A stretch of DNA of 64,000 bases, from positions 372,001 to 436,000 of the forward strand of contig CALSLL010000001.1 in NCBI GenBank assembly GCA_943787185.1, given 5' to 3'. How positions within the stretch are numbered: position 1 is the stretch's first letter; every line of letters begins with the position of its first letter. The notes beneath the pieces are model-generated. The model saw only the letters and a list, made by a program, of their open reading frames with translations, did not search any database and was not told where the DNA came from. This document shows positions 44,975 through 54,694 of this stretch, piece by piece. The position numbers were made by a program, and so were the translations under genes. The DNA comes from UBA10349 sp003485905 (lineage in GTDB: Bacteria; Pseudomonadota; Gammaproteobacteria; Arenicellales; Arenicellaceae).

Positions 44975-47614
44975 GTGGCAAACCCATTAAAGTTCAGCAT
45001 TAGCAGCGTATTATTTTTCCTGATTTCGTGCAGCGGACCTGACAACGTCGAACTCATCGACCCTTCGCTAGTGCGCAACGCTAACGCGACGCTTGAACAA
45101 GGCTATGCAGAGCTAAGGGCTGAGCAAATTGAAGACGTTAAATATAATTTGTCGATCGATTTAAGCAACGAAGAAGATTTCTCTGGCGTGGTCGAAGTCG
45201 AATTTAACTTAAGCCGTACCGACATGCCGTTAACGGTTGATTTTAATGACGGCGAGGTAATAGAAATTTTACTAAACAATCAAGCCGTACCGTTTACCTA
45301 CAACGGTTGGTTCATCACAATTTCACCAGACAATTTAGTGGCCGGCCCAGTATCTTTAACCATCGATTATTCTCATGGCTACTCGGACACCGGTGCTGGC
45401 TTGTATCGCTTTACGGATCCAGAAGATCAACGCGTCTACCTGTATACGGATTTTGAACCCTACGATGCCAATCGGCTTTTTCCTTCATTTGATCAGCCCG
45501 ATCTAAAGGCAACTTACACGCTTGACGTGGTGGTCCCGCCAAGCTGGCAGGTCATAAGTTCAGTACGTGAAAGCTCCGTCCAGGGCGAAGGCGAAGTGAG
45601 CCACTGGTATTTCCCTGAAAGTCAGCGATTTAGTACTTATATATTTCCATTACACGCCGGTGAATATACAGTTTGGGAAAGTACAGCCGATGATATTCCA
45701 TTACGGTTATTCGCTCGCCAATCACTTGCTGAGCACGTAGTCCCAGAAGATTGGTTTGGTTTCACTCAGCATGGGTTTAAATTTTATCAAGATCTGCTGG
45801 CAGTACCTTACGCCTACTCAAAGTACGACCAGTTAATAGTGCCCCACTTTAATGCCGGCGCAATGGAAAACACCGCTGCCGTAACGTTCTCAGAGCGCTA
45901 TATACAACGTGGTGGGTATACACAGGAAAACCTGGATCGTATTAATAGCGTCATCCAGCATGAAATGGCGCACATGTGGTTCGGAAATCTGGTCACCATG
46001 CGGTGGTGGAATGGCCTGTGGCTAAACGAGAGTTTAGCCACCTATATGTCGTTTCTTTCCGAAGCTGAATACCCCAATAATGATCGAGCATGGTTAAGCT
46101 ATTACCTGCGCCGCAAAACCAGAGCATATGCTGCCGATGAAAGAGTAACGACCCACGCGATTGAATTGCCGGTAGCAGATTCAGACAGCGCTTTCGCCAA
46201 TTTTGATGCTATTACTTATGGCAAAGGAGCTGCATTGTTAAAGCAACTCTCTTACTTACTAGGTGAAGAAAACTTTAATGCTGGAATCACCTCTTACCTC
46301 ACTACGCTTGCTGAGCAAAATAGCGAGCTTGACGATTTAATCTCTTCGCTTGCTGCCGCTGCCGACCGTGACCTCAGTGATTGGACACAGCAGTGGTTCT
46401 ATACTAAGGGTCCCAACACCATCGCAGTGGACTATCAATGTGAAAATCAGGTCATTAGCAATATGGCCCTGACGCAAACTGCACCTGCCTCCGCACCGAC
46501 TTTAAGAGAACACCAGCTGGCGCTTGGATTGTTTTCTGACGGCACTTTAATAGATCAAGAATCAGTTCGCTTAACCGAGGCAACGCAGCAAGTTGAAAGC
46601 TTATTGGGTAGACCTTGTCCGGATTTTGTATTGCCTAATTTGGGCGATTGGGCCTATAGCAAGGTCCAGTTGTCAGATAAAGATAACGCCCAAATCGGGG
46701 AACGCATTCATGATTTCGATGATACTTTAGTCCGCGGCATGCTCTGGCAACAAATGTGGGAGAACGTTCGGGATTTACGCTCCCCAATAAACGAATATGG
46801 CGAAACATTACTAGCAAATATCGTCGAAGAGAAGAACCCACGAGTGCTACTAGCCGTATTAGATAGGCTAAATTCTGTAATCAGCTATTACTATATGTTC
46901 GGTGACACTTACGCCGAACAACGAAATGCCTTTATTCAAGAATTCGAGGATATAGCGTGGGCACAAGTACTCGAATCCGATGCAGGTAGCGATATCCAAA
47001 AATTATGGTTCGATAATCTGGTCAGCAATACTCAATCTGAGCGTGGTTTGATACGTTTATCAAATCTATTGACTGACACCAGCGCTGCGAACGGTTTGGA
47101 TATTGATCAGGATAGACGTTGGACTTTAATAACGTATTTGAGCTCACACAATTTCCCAACGTCCGCACAACTTATTCAACAGGAATCAATACTGGATCCG
47201 GCAGATAGAGGAGCGAAAGCTGCCTTAGGCGCTGAAGTAGCTTTAGCTTCAATTGAGCAAAAAGCCGCATTTTTGGCCGAAACTCAGATTATCGAAAGTG
47301 GCCGTGGGCTTGCAGAACGTAATCAAATTACTGGTAACTTATTCTACCGCCATCAAACTGATATACAGAAAACGCTGTTAGCAGATGCCCTTAGCGCTAT
47401 TAAGGAGATCGATCAACAAGCCGAACAGCAGCTGTTGCGAAGTTATTTGCGCGGGGTTGTACACGGCTATTGTGAGCCCGAAAGTGTGGAGTTACTGGAA
47501 CTGACTCTGGCTAGCAATGAAGCAGCATCCCTGAACACAATCAAGGCATTGCGCGAGGCGATTCAAGAAGACCAACAATGCATCGATATCAAAGTCAAAG
47601 CAGGGCTGCTATAA
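44975..47614 (+). CDS. M1-family aminopeptidase, lipoprotein
   Basis: 879 residues starting at GTG. The lipobox FFLISCSG makes it a predicted lipoprotein (Cys19). It carries the M1 signatures GAMEN (295–299) for the free amino terminus and HEMAH (329–333) with Glu352, the HExxH-x18-E zinc site, and a long helical C-terminal domain as in PepN. It trims N-terminal residues from peptides, here probably in the periplasm or on the outer membrane for peptide uptake. E. coli PepN is cytoplasmic, so the lipoprotein form is a different branch. Confidence 0.94.
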   Translation: MANPLKFSISSVLFFLISCSGPDNVELIDPSLVRNANATLEQGYAELRAEQIEDVKYNLSIDLSNEEDFSGVVEVEFNLSRTDMPLTVDFNDGEVIEILLNNQAVPFTYNGWFITISPDNLVAGPVSLTIDYSHGYSDTGAGLYRFTDPEDQRVYLYTDFEPYDANRLFPSFDQPDLKATYTLDVVVPPSWQVISSVRESSVQGEGEVSHWYFPESQRFSTYIFPLHAGEYTVWESTADDIPLRLFARQSLAEHVVPEDWFGFTQHGFKFYQDLLAVPYAYSKYDQLIVPHFNAGAMENTAAVTFSERYIQRGGYTQENLDRINSVIQHEMAHMWFGNLVTMRWWNGLWLNESLATYMSFLSEAEYPNNDRAWLSYYLRRKTRAYAADERVTTHAIELPVADSDSAFANFDAITYGKGAALLKQLSYLLGEENFNAGITSYLTTLAEQNSELDDLISSLAAAADRDLSDWTQQWFYTKGPNTIAVDYQCENQVISNMALTQTAPASAPTLREHQLALGLFSDGTLIDQESVRLTEATQQVESLLGRPCPDFVLPNLGDWAYSKVQLSDKDNAQIGERIHDFDDTLVRGMLWQQMWENVRDLRSPINEYGETLLANIVEEKNPRVLLAVLDRLNSVISYYYMFGDTYAEQRNAFIQEFEDIAWAQVLESDAGSDIQKLWFDNLVSNTQSERGLIRLSNLLTDTSAANGLDIDQDRRWTLITYLSSHNFPTSAQLIQQESILDPADRGAKAALGAEVALASIEQKAAFLAETQIIESGRGLAERNQITGNLFYRHQTDIQKTLLADALSAIKEIDQQAEQQLLRSYLRGVVHGYCEPESVELLELTLASNEAASLNTIKALREAIQEDQQCIDIKVKAGLL

Positions 47615-47627
47615 GACTAGCAGCCCT
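47602..47627 (+). other. Perfect 10-bp hairpin across the aminopeptidase stop
   Basis: Arms AGGGCTGCTA/TAGCAGCCCT with a 6-base loop enclose the TAA. No T tract follows, so it is not a standard intrinsic terminator. It lies between two converging genes. Confidence 0.5.
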
Positions 47628-47642
47628 AGCTGCCTATATAAC

Positions 47643-47999
47643 TTAATTGCACTCGGTATCTATTAAATACTCAACGCTGGCAATCGCACCGTTTAATCCA
47701 CTCATCAGCATATCGCCGTCTAGTTCTTCCCAACCAGCCGCCATATTGTCTATTTGATTCTGCATCGATCCTTCGTAATCTGATATCTCGATCAAATCGT
47801 TAATCAAATCACCGAGCTGTTCATCAAGCTCACTATTTTCCTCTATTGTTCCAACTTCGATCAAAGCATCGCGCACATCTAGGGTACCCTCTGCCAATAA
47901 ATCTAATCCTTCACAAGTCAGTTCTTGGCCCAGCGCGGTGGAAGATAAGGTAAGAAGAAATACAGCAGAAATTGTTCCGGGAATAAGTTTAATTGTCAT
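47643..47999 (-). CDS. Small secreted protein, function unknown
   Basis: 118 residues from ATG 47999, seven bases behind a GAGGGG Shine-Dalgarno (an earlier in-frame ATG at 48014 lies within the Shine-Dalgarno region). A Sec signal ends STALGQE. The mature part is acidic, all-helical-looking, with Cys in LTCEG and at DTECN near the C-terminus, a possible disulfide. Family not recognised. Confidence 0.6.
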   Translation of the reverse strand: MTIKLIPGTISAVFLLTLSSTALGQELTCEGLDLLAEGTLDVRDALIEVGTIEENSELDEQLGDLINDLIEISDYEGSMQNQIDNMAAGWEELDGDMLMSGLNGAIASVEYLIDTECN

Positions 48000-48105
48000 A
48001 AGGAGACCCCTCATAAATTGATTAGTACAAATTTTCTTAACATCGTTGATTCTAACCTAAGAATAGAAAAAATAATTCGTAAGTCTATCCTAACCTATCT
48101 GGTGC

Positions 48106-48483
48106 CTATCTAAATGCGGCTCGACCCTGAAACTGTTGTTGCTCAGCCCTAGGTGCATAATGTTTGCTTAGATAATCAACAACCAAGGTTTCTTTTTCTT
48201 CTTGCATCACTGTCATACCTTGCTCTTCCACCATCCACACCATTAACTTCTCCCAGGCAGACCGAGTTAGGCCTTGTTGATTAACTATTTGCATAGAATG
48301 ACAACGACTGCACTCGACGAACACCTCTAGCCGACCAATATCATCCGGCATTTCTGTAAAATCATCCGCGAACGCAAAATAGGGCCAGAGAATAACCACT
48401 AAGCAGAGTAGTTTTATTGTTCCAGACAGATTTTCGAAAAATTGCATATAGCAGCGATCACTAACGCATTGACTAACTAACAT
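48106..48483 (-). CDS. SorB-like c-type cytochrome of sulfite dehydrogenase
   Basis: 125 residues from ATG 48483, or 113 from ATG 48447, which is the better signal-peptide start (MQFFENLSGTIKLL…AFADD). A single haem motif CSRCH follows VFVE and WEKLMVWMVEEQGM supplies a Met ligand. Its place, overlapping the end of the molybdopterin gene by 11 bases, is that of SorB, the electron acceptor of SorA. Neither start has a good Shine-Dalgarno. Confidence 0.82.
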   Translation of the reverse strand: MLVSQCVSDRCYMQFFENLSGTIKLLCLVVILWPYFAFADDFTEMPDDIGRLEVFVECSRCHSMQIVNQQGLTRSAWEKLMVWMVEEQGMTVMQEEKETLVVDYLSKHYAPRAEQQQFQGRAAFR

Positions 48484-49765
48484 GTACCGCTATGCGGTGA
48501 AGAGAATTATTTAAGTACCCCTTTGGATTCCAGGGAATTGCGTGTGGCTGGCTAATGCCATTGGAATCTGTAGCGCGCGCCCAAACTTCATAATACCCAG
48601 CTTGTGGAAACTCAACAGCCGCCCGCCAGTTCTGCCAAGCATGAGAATTTACCGGTGCATCCAGTTCAGCAGTCTGCCAAGTTGCGCCAAAATCGATCGA
48701 CACATCAACAGCAGCAATCTCAATATCTCCCGCCCAAGCATGTCCGCGCACCTGCAATTCACTGCCCTGCGAATGCACATATTGACTCGCTGGTGCCGTG
48801 ATTATGGATTTTACTGGCATCTCTTGAATAATCTCAAAATCTTCGGTGGCAACCTCTTCACCGGGGGCAACAGGACGATTCGGCACCCGATACGAAGTCC
48901 CAGTCATTTTGGCGCCATCATGCACCTGATCACGTAGCCAGATCCTAGTTAACCACTTTTGGGACAAAGATCCGGGCCAACCAGGTACGACTAAACGCAA
49001 TGGCGCACCGTTCATAGGGTGAAGGGCTTCGCCATTCTGAGCAAAAGCAATCAGATTATCCTCATCCATTGCCTTGTCGATTGGCATACCACGAGAAAGC
49101 GGACTCTTACTGGTATCACCTGATAAGTGGATGTCTGCACCTTCATGGGCAGTATAAACAGCACTGTCTCCTACCCCAGCAGCGTGCAATACGTCTCTTA
49201 ACCGAACGCCTGTCCATTCCGAACATGCAACCGCACCAAATCTCCATTGATTACCTAGTGCCGGCGGGTAGAAAAACGCCCGCCCATTGCCACCGCACTC
49301 GATTACCAAAGCCTTTGTGACTACCTCAAACTGACTTTCTAAATCCTCAATGCTGAAGCTCATAGCTTTATCGACTAATCCATCAATAGTAAGGGACCAG
49401 TTGTTTACATCTACATTAGTAGGAGCCGTACCATTATTTCGAATAAAGTGACGATTCGTTGGCGTTATAGCATCGTCCAACATATGCACGAGCGTTTCGG
49501 CGTTGAGCGGCCGGTCACCCAACCGCTCTAAGCCATCTTTGCCAGCAATGCCTTCAGACTGCGCAAATGCAACTGGAATAAGCCCCGCAGGCATGTTTCG
49601 ATGGAACGGTATAAAACCACCGACTAACGCACCCATGGCGGCCAAGCCAGCCCCCCTTAAAAATCCCCGTCTATCGTTGTAGGTACGTCGCCCGAAAACT
49701 AGCTGGTCAGCTGATTCGCCATGCTCGGCATAGACCTCGATTATTTTCTGTTTGTCTACCTTCAT
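48473..49765 (-). CDS. SorA/SoxC-like molybdenum sulfite dehydrogenase
   Basis: 430 residues from ATG 49765 (GAGGG six bases upstream; the frame runs to 49801). Twin-arginine signal DRRGFLRGAGLAAMGALVGGF. The molybdopterin domain has the molybdenum-ligating Cys in VIECGGNGRAFFYP (Cys157) and GMPIDKAMDEDNLIAFAQNGE; a C-terminal Mo-co dimerisation Ig fold ends NPKGYLNNSLHRIAV. It oxidises sulfite to sulfate in the periplasm and passes electrons to the cytochrome encoded next. SoxC-type action is possible, but no sox genes are nearby. Confidence 0.88.
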   Translation of the reverse strand: MKVDKQKIIEVYAEHGESADQLVFGRRTYNDRRGFLRGAGLAAMGALVGGFIPFHRNMPAGLIPVAFAQSEGIAGKDGLERLGDRPLNAETLVHMLDDAITPTNRHFIRNNGTAPTNVDVNNWSLTIDGLVDKAMSFSIEDLESQFEVVTKALVIECGGNGRAFFYPPALGNQWRFGAVACSEWTGVRLRDVLHAAGVGDSAVYTAHEGADIHLSGDTSKSPLSRGMPIDKAMDEDNLIAFAQNGEALHPMNGAPLRLVVPGWPGSLSQKWLTRIWLRDQVHDGAKMTGTSYRVPNRPVAPGEEVATEDFEIIQEMPVKSIITAPASQYVHSQGSELQVRGHAWAGDIEIAAVDVSIDFGATWQTAELDAPVNSHAWQNWRAAVEFPQAGYYEVWARATDSNGISQPHAIPWNPKGYLNNSLHRIAVHVS

Positions 49766-49810
49766 CTCCACCCTCTTCTTATTCTTTAGATAAAACCCCA
49801 ACTACTACTT

Positions 49811-50410
49811 TTATTCTCCGCTCAACGAATGATCCTGCTCAAAAGCTGCCCTGACTTCACTCCGAAAAGTCTCGACATCGGCCGGCATTGCCATCAACGG
49901 AATCAAGATTAATAAAGGAATTATAGCAATTACCCGATGCACCAACCTGTTTTTTGAAAAATACCCGATCATAAATACCGAGAGCATAATAAATTGATAA
50001 CTACGTGCAAGGGATATCAAGGGCATATTTTGCACCACTGTTGTAGTAACCACCAACAAAATAGTCCAGACAATTCCTGCAGTAAACAATTTCTTCCGCA
50101 CCGAATAATAGTGCTGCTCCCACGAATCGATAGTTTCCATATGTTCCGGTAACAATATCAAGGCAAACACGTTTAACATTGCCGGATTCGCCAATACCAG
50201 TAAAAATTGACCAAATGTCCACGAAACATCTCGCGAAAACCAAAATGTCCAAAATTCCAGCAAACAAGTACCTAGTGTCGCGCATATCCAAATTACATGC
50301 GTCCAATAGTGGCCTTTTGCCAATGCGTAGGGTAACCCGGTAACGCAGCGAACAATTGCGAATGACAAGACCAGCGAAAACGCAATGGCTATATATTCAA
50401 ATAAGGTCAT
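49811..50410 (-). CDS. Polytopic membrane protein, function unknown
   Basis: 199 residues with about five hydrophobic helices (YIAIAFSLVLSFAIVRCV, HVIWICATLGTCLLEFW, FLLVLANPAMLNVFALILLP, AGIVWTILLVVTTTVV, VIAIIPLLILIPLMA). No recognised family. It is read just before the SorA gene in the same direction, so it may belong to the sulfite unit. Confidence 0.7.
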   Translation of the reverse strand: MTLFEYIAIAFSLVLSFAIVRCVTGLPYALAKGHYWTHVIWICATLGTCLLEFWTFWFSRDVSWTFGQFLLVLANPAMLNVFALILLPEHMETIDSWEQHYYSVRKKLFTAGIVWTILLVVTTTVVQNMPLISLARSYQFIMLSVFMIGYFSKNRLVHRVIAIIPLLILIPLMAMPADVETFRSEVRAAFEQDHSLSGE

Positions 50411-50702
50411 ATTCCTTGGCCACGCTGCTGTGGCAATACTTGCGTGTGGGTAATTGAGTAAATAATAATGTAAAACAGAAGGCTATTTTATCAAAAAACA
50501 AAATTATAGCTGCTTCCCCATTAAACCCGTATTAATTTCCTATAACCTTTCACGATTTGCTCTTTAACTGAAATATGTAATTGCCATGCTAATAGCTAAA
50601 AAGCTTTTCTCGACTCCTATCCAATAATTATTCCCTTATACTGCCTACGCTCAAAGATACCCGCGAATCCCTTTGTAAATTCGCTGCCATAATATAAATA
50701 CC
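50411..50702. other. Intergenic region before recQ
   Basis: 292 bases with no gene, tRNA or clear promoter that I could support. Confidence 0.3.
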
Positions 50703-52520
50703 GTGAACCAGGATTCAAATCAAATTTTTGCCAGCCCAGAATCCATCCTGCAGAGTACCTTCGGCTATGCAAATTTTCGCCCCTCGCAGCAAGAAATAAT
50801 TCAAACAGTTATCAACGGCAACAATGCACTGGTACTAATGCCCACCGGCGGTGGTAAATCATTGTGCTACCAAATCCCGGCGTTGGCTATGCGTGGCTGC
50901 GGAGTAGTAATCTCACCATTAATTGCTTTAATGCAAGATCAGGTAGATGCACTGCGTGAAGTGGGTGTCAACGCGAGCTTTCTAAATTCAACACTGAGTG
51001 CGCCTGAGGCCGACAAAATAGAAACTGACTTACTCAATAATAATCTCGACCTGCTATACATCGCCCCAGAGCGACTTAAGACAGACCAAATGATGGAGCT
51101 GCTACAAAAAGCAGAAATCTCCCTGTTTGCGATCGATGAGGCACATTGCGTTTCGCAGTGGGGTCACGACTTTAGATCAGACTACCTCCAACTTGGCGTT
51201 CTACATGACCTGTTTCCCCGCACTCCCCGGATTGCACTAACGGCTACGGCAGACGAACGCACGCGAAGTGAAATTGCCAAACGCCTTACTCTCGAAAACG
51301 CAACGCATTTTGTTACGGGGTTCGATCGACCAAATATTCGATACCGAATCGCCTTAAAAAATAGCCCGCGCAATCAGTTGCTTCTGTTTTTAAAAGAAGA
51401 GCACGCCAACGACGCGGGTATCGTCTACTGTTTGTCACGTAAAAAGACAGAAGAAACCGCCAGCTGGCTTAGTGCAGAGGGCTTTAACGCTTTGCCTTAT
51501 CACGCCGGCTTACCGGCGGCCACACGGGCCAGCAATCAAGCTGCCTTCTTACGCGAAGAAGGGGTCATCGTAGTTGCTACGATCGCTTTTGGCATGGGGA
51601 TAGACAAACCAGATGTGCGGTTTGTCGCCCACCTGGATATGCCGAAAACAGTTGAGTCTTATTATCAGGAAACTGGCCGTGCAGGTCGTGATGGAGACCC
51701 GGCCAATGCCTGGATGGTGTATGGCTTGCAAGATGTCATCAAGCTCCGGCAAATGATGCAAACCTCTGAAGGCAGCGAACAACATAAACGCGCCGAGCAA
51801 TATCGTCTTAACGCCATGCTCGGTTTATGCGAGATAACTAGCTGTCGCCGGCAAACACTGCTTAACTATTTCGGTGAGCATCTGGCCGAGCCCTGCGGAA
51901 ATTGCGATACCTGTCTTGAGCCTGTTATCACTTGGGACGGAACCGAGGCGGCCCAAAAAGCACTAAGCGTCGCTTACCGGACCGGCCAAAGATTTGGTGC
52001 CAACCATCTAATAGATGTGCTCGAAGGCAATAGTACTGCTAGGATTAATCAGTTTGGCCATGACAAGCTATCCACTTTTGGTATTGGAACTGAACTCAAT
52101 GCCAATGGTTGGCGCTCGGTATTTCGACAGCTGGTTGCAAGAGGTTACCTAACGGTAGATGTGGAAGGCTACGGAGCCTTGCAACTGGATGAGCAAGCCC
52201 GACCACTATTGCGCGGCGAACAAAAAATCAAACTCCGCAAGGATACTCACAAAGCCAGCAAGGCCAAACAGGTTCGCCAAAAACCATTGGCGGACAATAT
52301 CAACCCAGAATTATTTGAGGCATTAAGGGCGCGTCGCACCAAGCTCGCAAAGCAACAAAGCGTGCCACCCTATGTGATTTTTCACGATAAGACTTTACTA
52401 GAAATAGCTGAATATATGCCGCAGGATATGGAACAATTCAGTCAGATTAACGGAGTAGGTGATAGTAAATTAGAAAAATACGGCGAAGAGTTTTTAGCAG
52501 TAGTCCAAGAAGCAAGCTAG
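50703..52520 (+). CDS. recQ: ATP-dependent DNA helicase RecQ
   Basis: 605 residues opening at GTG. Helicase motifs: FGYANFRPSQQEII (motif 0), MPTGGGKSLCYQIPAL (Walker A), DEAHCVSQWGHDFRSDY (DEAH plus aromatic loop), ALTATA, YYQETGRAGRDGDP. The RQC zinc site is CEITSCRR…CGNCDTC, and an HRDC domain closes the protein (YVIFHDKTLLEIAEYMP, FSQINGVGDSKLEKYG). RecQ unwinds 3'-5' in RecF-pathway recombination repair. Confidence 0.97.
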   Translation: MNQDSNQIFASPESILQSTFGYANFRPSQQEIIQTVINGNNALVLMPTGGGKSLCYQIPALAMRGCGVVISPLIALMQDQVDALREVGVNASFLNSTLSAPEADKIETDLLNNNLDLLYIAPERLKTDQMMELLQKAEISLFAIDEAHCVSQWGHDFRSDYLQLGVLHDLFPRTPRIALTATADERTRSEIAKRLTLENATHFVTGFDRPNIRYRIALKNSPRNQLLLFLKEEHANDAGIVYCLSRKKTEETASWLSAEGFNALPYHAGLPAATRASNQAAFLREEGVIVVATIAFGMGIDKPDVRFVAHLDMPKTVESYYQETGRAGRDGDPANAWMVYGLQDVIKLRQMMQTSEGSEQHKRAEQYRLNAMLGLCEITSCRRQTLLNYFGEHLAEPCGNCDTCLEPVITWDGTEAAQKALSVAYRTGQRFGANHLIDVLEGNSTARINQFGHDKLSTFGIGTELNANGWRSVFRQLVARGYLTVDVEGYGALQLDEQARPLLRGEQKIKLRKDTHKASKAKQVRQKPLADNINPELFEALRARRTKLAKQQSVPPYVIFHDKTLLEIAEYMPQDMEQFSQINGVGDSKLEKYGEEFLAVVQEAS

Positions 52521-52670
52521 CCCTATCGCCAAGCCAGCGCCACATAGCAACCACAAACGCAGCTCCCGTGGCCTAACAATCAGTAAATAGAAATCAGAAA
52601 ACCTTACAGTTCTAGTCCAACGCAGGAGTAGAATGTTTCTCAACTATTACTAACTAGTGTTACGCAAACA

Positions 52671-53645
52671 ATGGACCATTACTTTAATCGACGTAAACGG
52701 CACCCAGGTTTAAAAGTTCGGGGCATCTGCATTGCTGGACTTCTCGTTCTTGCAAGTTGGGCTGGCAATGCCATTGCTGAATTCGAACAAGTAGCTCCTG
52801 ATCTGTATTTTAATTACGACCACGGCGGCAGCAATTCAGCGATTCTAATCACAGAAGAAGGCGTGCTTGTAGTAGACACCCGTATGCACCCGGACGATGC
52901 CGAACTCTTACTAGCAGAAATTCGCACCCATACTGATGCTCCAATAAAATATGTAATTAATAGCCAGTTTCATGGCGATCACTATATGGGTAATAAAGTA
53001 TTTGCCCGTGAAGGTGCCACCTTCATCGCGCATACCGATACCAAAGCCGTGATTTTAGAACGCTTTGAGTACGAAGTTAATTCACGTCCGTTTGCAAGCC
53101 GCGGGCAAGATTCATCCGAGGTAGAACTAGTACTACCTGATATTCTTTTTAACACCCAATTGAATTTAACGTTGGGCGGACGCACCATAGAGCTGTTGTA
53201 TATAGGTGCCGGCCAAAACGAAGGAGACACCCTAGTTCACTTTCCACACGCCAGAGCCATGCATTCGGGAGGAGTATTCCATAACCGCAGCTGGGCTAAT
53301 ACCTCATACACTCCATCGTTTGATGGGTGGGTAAACGTACTAACTGCGATGCAAGACATCGATGTCGACACCTATCTTCCACCCCACGGGCCACTCGCGA
53401 CAAAGAAAGACCTAGAAGCGTTTACTCAATTTATTACCAAATTAAACTCAAGCGTTAAATCTGCCGTAACCGCAGGCACACCGCTGGCCGAGATGTTACA
53501 AAACCTGACCTTTGATGAATACAGCGAGTGGCGTGGCTATGATCGCCGCGAACGGAATCTAACGGCCATGCATGAACTTATGACCACTGGCGAAGCTCAG
53601 TATTTCGTACCAAACGAGCGAGCCGCACCGATACCATCGCAGTAG
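52671..53645 (+). CDS. Exported metallo-beta-lactamase-fold hydrolase
   Basis: 324 residues with a signal peptide (ICIAGLLVLASWAGNAIAEFE). MBL motifs are VVDTRMHPDDA, NSQFHGDHYMGN, GAGQNEGDTLVHFP and TYLPPHGP. The usual HxHxDH reads Gln99-Phe-His101-Gly-Asp103-His104, and the distal H in GxGHTxGD is Gln172, so the Zn1 site is depleted while Zn2 (Asp103, His104, His239) remains. Substrate unknown; the pattern resembles SoxH/quinoprotein-linked MBL proteins rather than classical lactamases. Confidence 0.82.
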   Translation: MDHYFNRRKRHPGLKVRGICIAGLLVLASWAGNAIAEFEQVAPDLYFNYDHGGSNSAILITEEGVLVVDTRMHPDDAELLLAEIRTHTDAPIKYVINSQFHGDHYMGNKVFAREGATFIAHTDTKAVILERFEYEVNSRPFASRGQDSSEVELVLPDILFNTQLNLTLGGRTIELLYIGAGQNEGDTLVHFPHARAMHSGGVFHNRSWANTSYTPSFDGWVNVLTAMQDIDVDTYLPPHGPLATKKDLEAFTQFITKLNSSVKSAVTAGTPLAEMLQNLTFDEYSEWRGYDRRERNLTAMHELMTTGEAQYFVPNERAAPIPSQ

Positions 53646-53703
53646 ACTACAAGTAAGCTCGCATTACGCTAACATTAAAAAATAGAAAAACCGGATAACA
53701 ACA

Positions 53704-54591
53704 ATGCCAGTGCGAGCCGCCTACCTAGGCGTCATACTAATTTGGTCGACTACCCCACTCGCGTCACAGTGGAGTATGCAGTCAGGATTTCTTTTTGCGT
53801 TAACCGCCCGTTTAAGCATCGGCGCTGTGGTCGCAATACTTATGATCATACTAATGCGCAAAGAGGTAGAACTGCACCGCAAAGCGCTGACCGGCTATGC
53901 GATAGCAGGCGTCACTCTTTGTTTGGCCATGGGATCCATGTACTGGGCCATGCAACATATCCCATCGGGATGGGTATCTGTTCTTTTTGGTTTGTCTCCG
54001 ATCATTACCGCTGTTCTGGCATGGATGTTTCTGGATGAGGGTAAGCTAAACTTGCTCAGTCTGGCAGGTATTCTGTTCGGATTATTGGCTTTATTTCTGA
54101 TCTTTTCATCGAGCCTGAACTTCACTCCTGCAAGCAGTGCCGGAGTAGCAGCCGGAGTTTTTAGCACCTTTTCGCATGCTGCCAGCGCAGTGTGGCTAAA
54201 GCGTCTGCAACCAGTTAAATCCGGTTTGGTATTAAGTACTGGTGGGATGTTGATTGCGGTACCAATCCTAATTATCGTCGGATCATTTATCGGTACCGAC
54301 TGGACTCCCGCACTAAGCATGCGTGAAGTGAGTGCAATTATATATCTCGGTGTTGTTGCATCCGCAGTCGGATTCTCTCTGTATTATTTCGTATTGCGAA
54401 ACGTGTCTGCTACCCGTGTATCACTGATCACCCAGATAACTCCGGTCGTTTGTTTGATTCTTGGAAGCTGGCTTAACAACGAACCCTTGGTCGCCAATGT
54501 CTGGATCGGCACGGGATTAATTAGCTTTGGCCTCTTGATGTTCGAGCTTGGTCAACGCAAGATGATTGCACCAATAAGGGCAGCCCGGTAA
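53704..54591 (+). CDS. EamA/DMT-family transporter
   Basis: 295 residues with about ten transmembrane helices in two EamA repeats (first: AYLGVILIWSTTPLASQW; second: AAGVFSTFSHAASAVWLKRL). The family exports amino acids, metabolites or nucleotide precursors; the substrate is not deducible. A GGA-containing Shine-Dalgarno precedes the ATG. It begins 58 bases after the MBL gene. Confidence 0.9.
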   Translation: MPVRAAYLGVILIWSTTPLASQWSMQSGFLFALTARLSIGAVVAILMIILMRKEVELHRKALTGYAIAGVTLCLAMGSMYWAMQHIPSGWVSVLFGLSPIITAVLAWMFLDEGKLNLLSLAGILFGLLALFLIFSSSLNFTPASSAGVAAGVFSTFSHAASAVWLKRLQPVKSGLVLSTGGMLIAVPILIIVGSFIGTDWTPALSMREVSAIIYLGVVASAVGFSLYYFVLRNVSATRVSLITQITPVVCLILGSWLNNEPLVANVWIGTGLISFGLLMFELGQRKMIAPIRAAR

Positions 54592-54694
54592 TTCCAAATT
54601 AATTAATGCCCCCCCAGCACGAGGATGTACGCCCCGCAGCATGCAGCTAGAAAATGAAAGGCGCAGGATGAAATGGTAAGGCGTGCTACAGACG

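Noticed and set aside
48542..48937. 131-codon plus-strand frame
   Set aside because: Antisense to the SorA-like gene; nothing protein-like.
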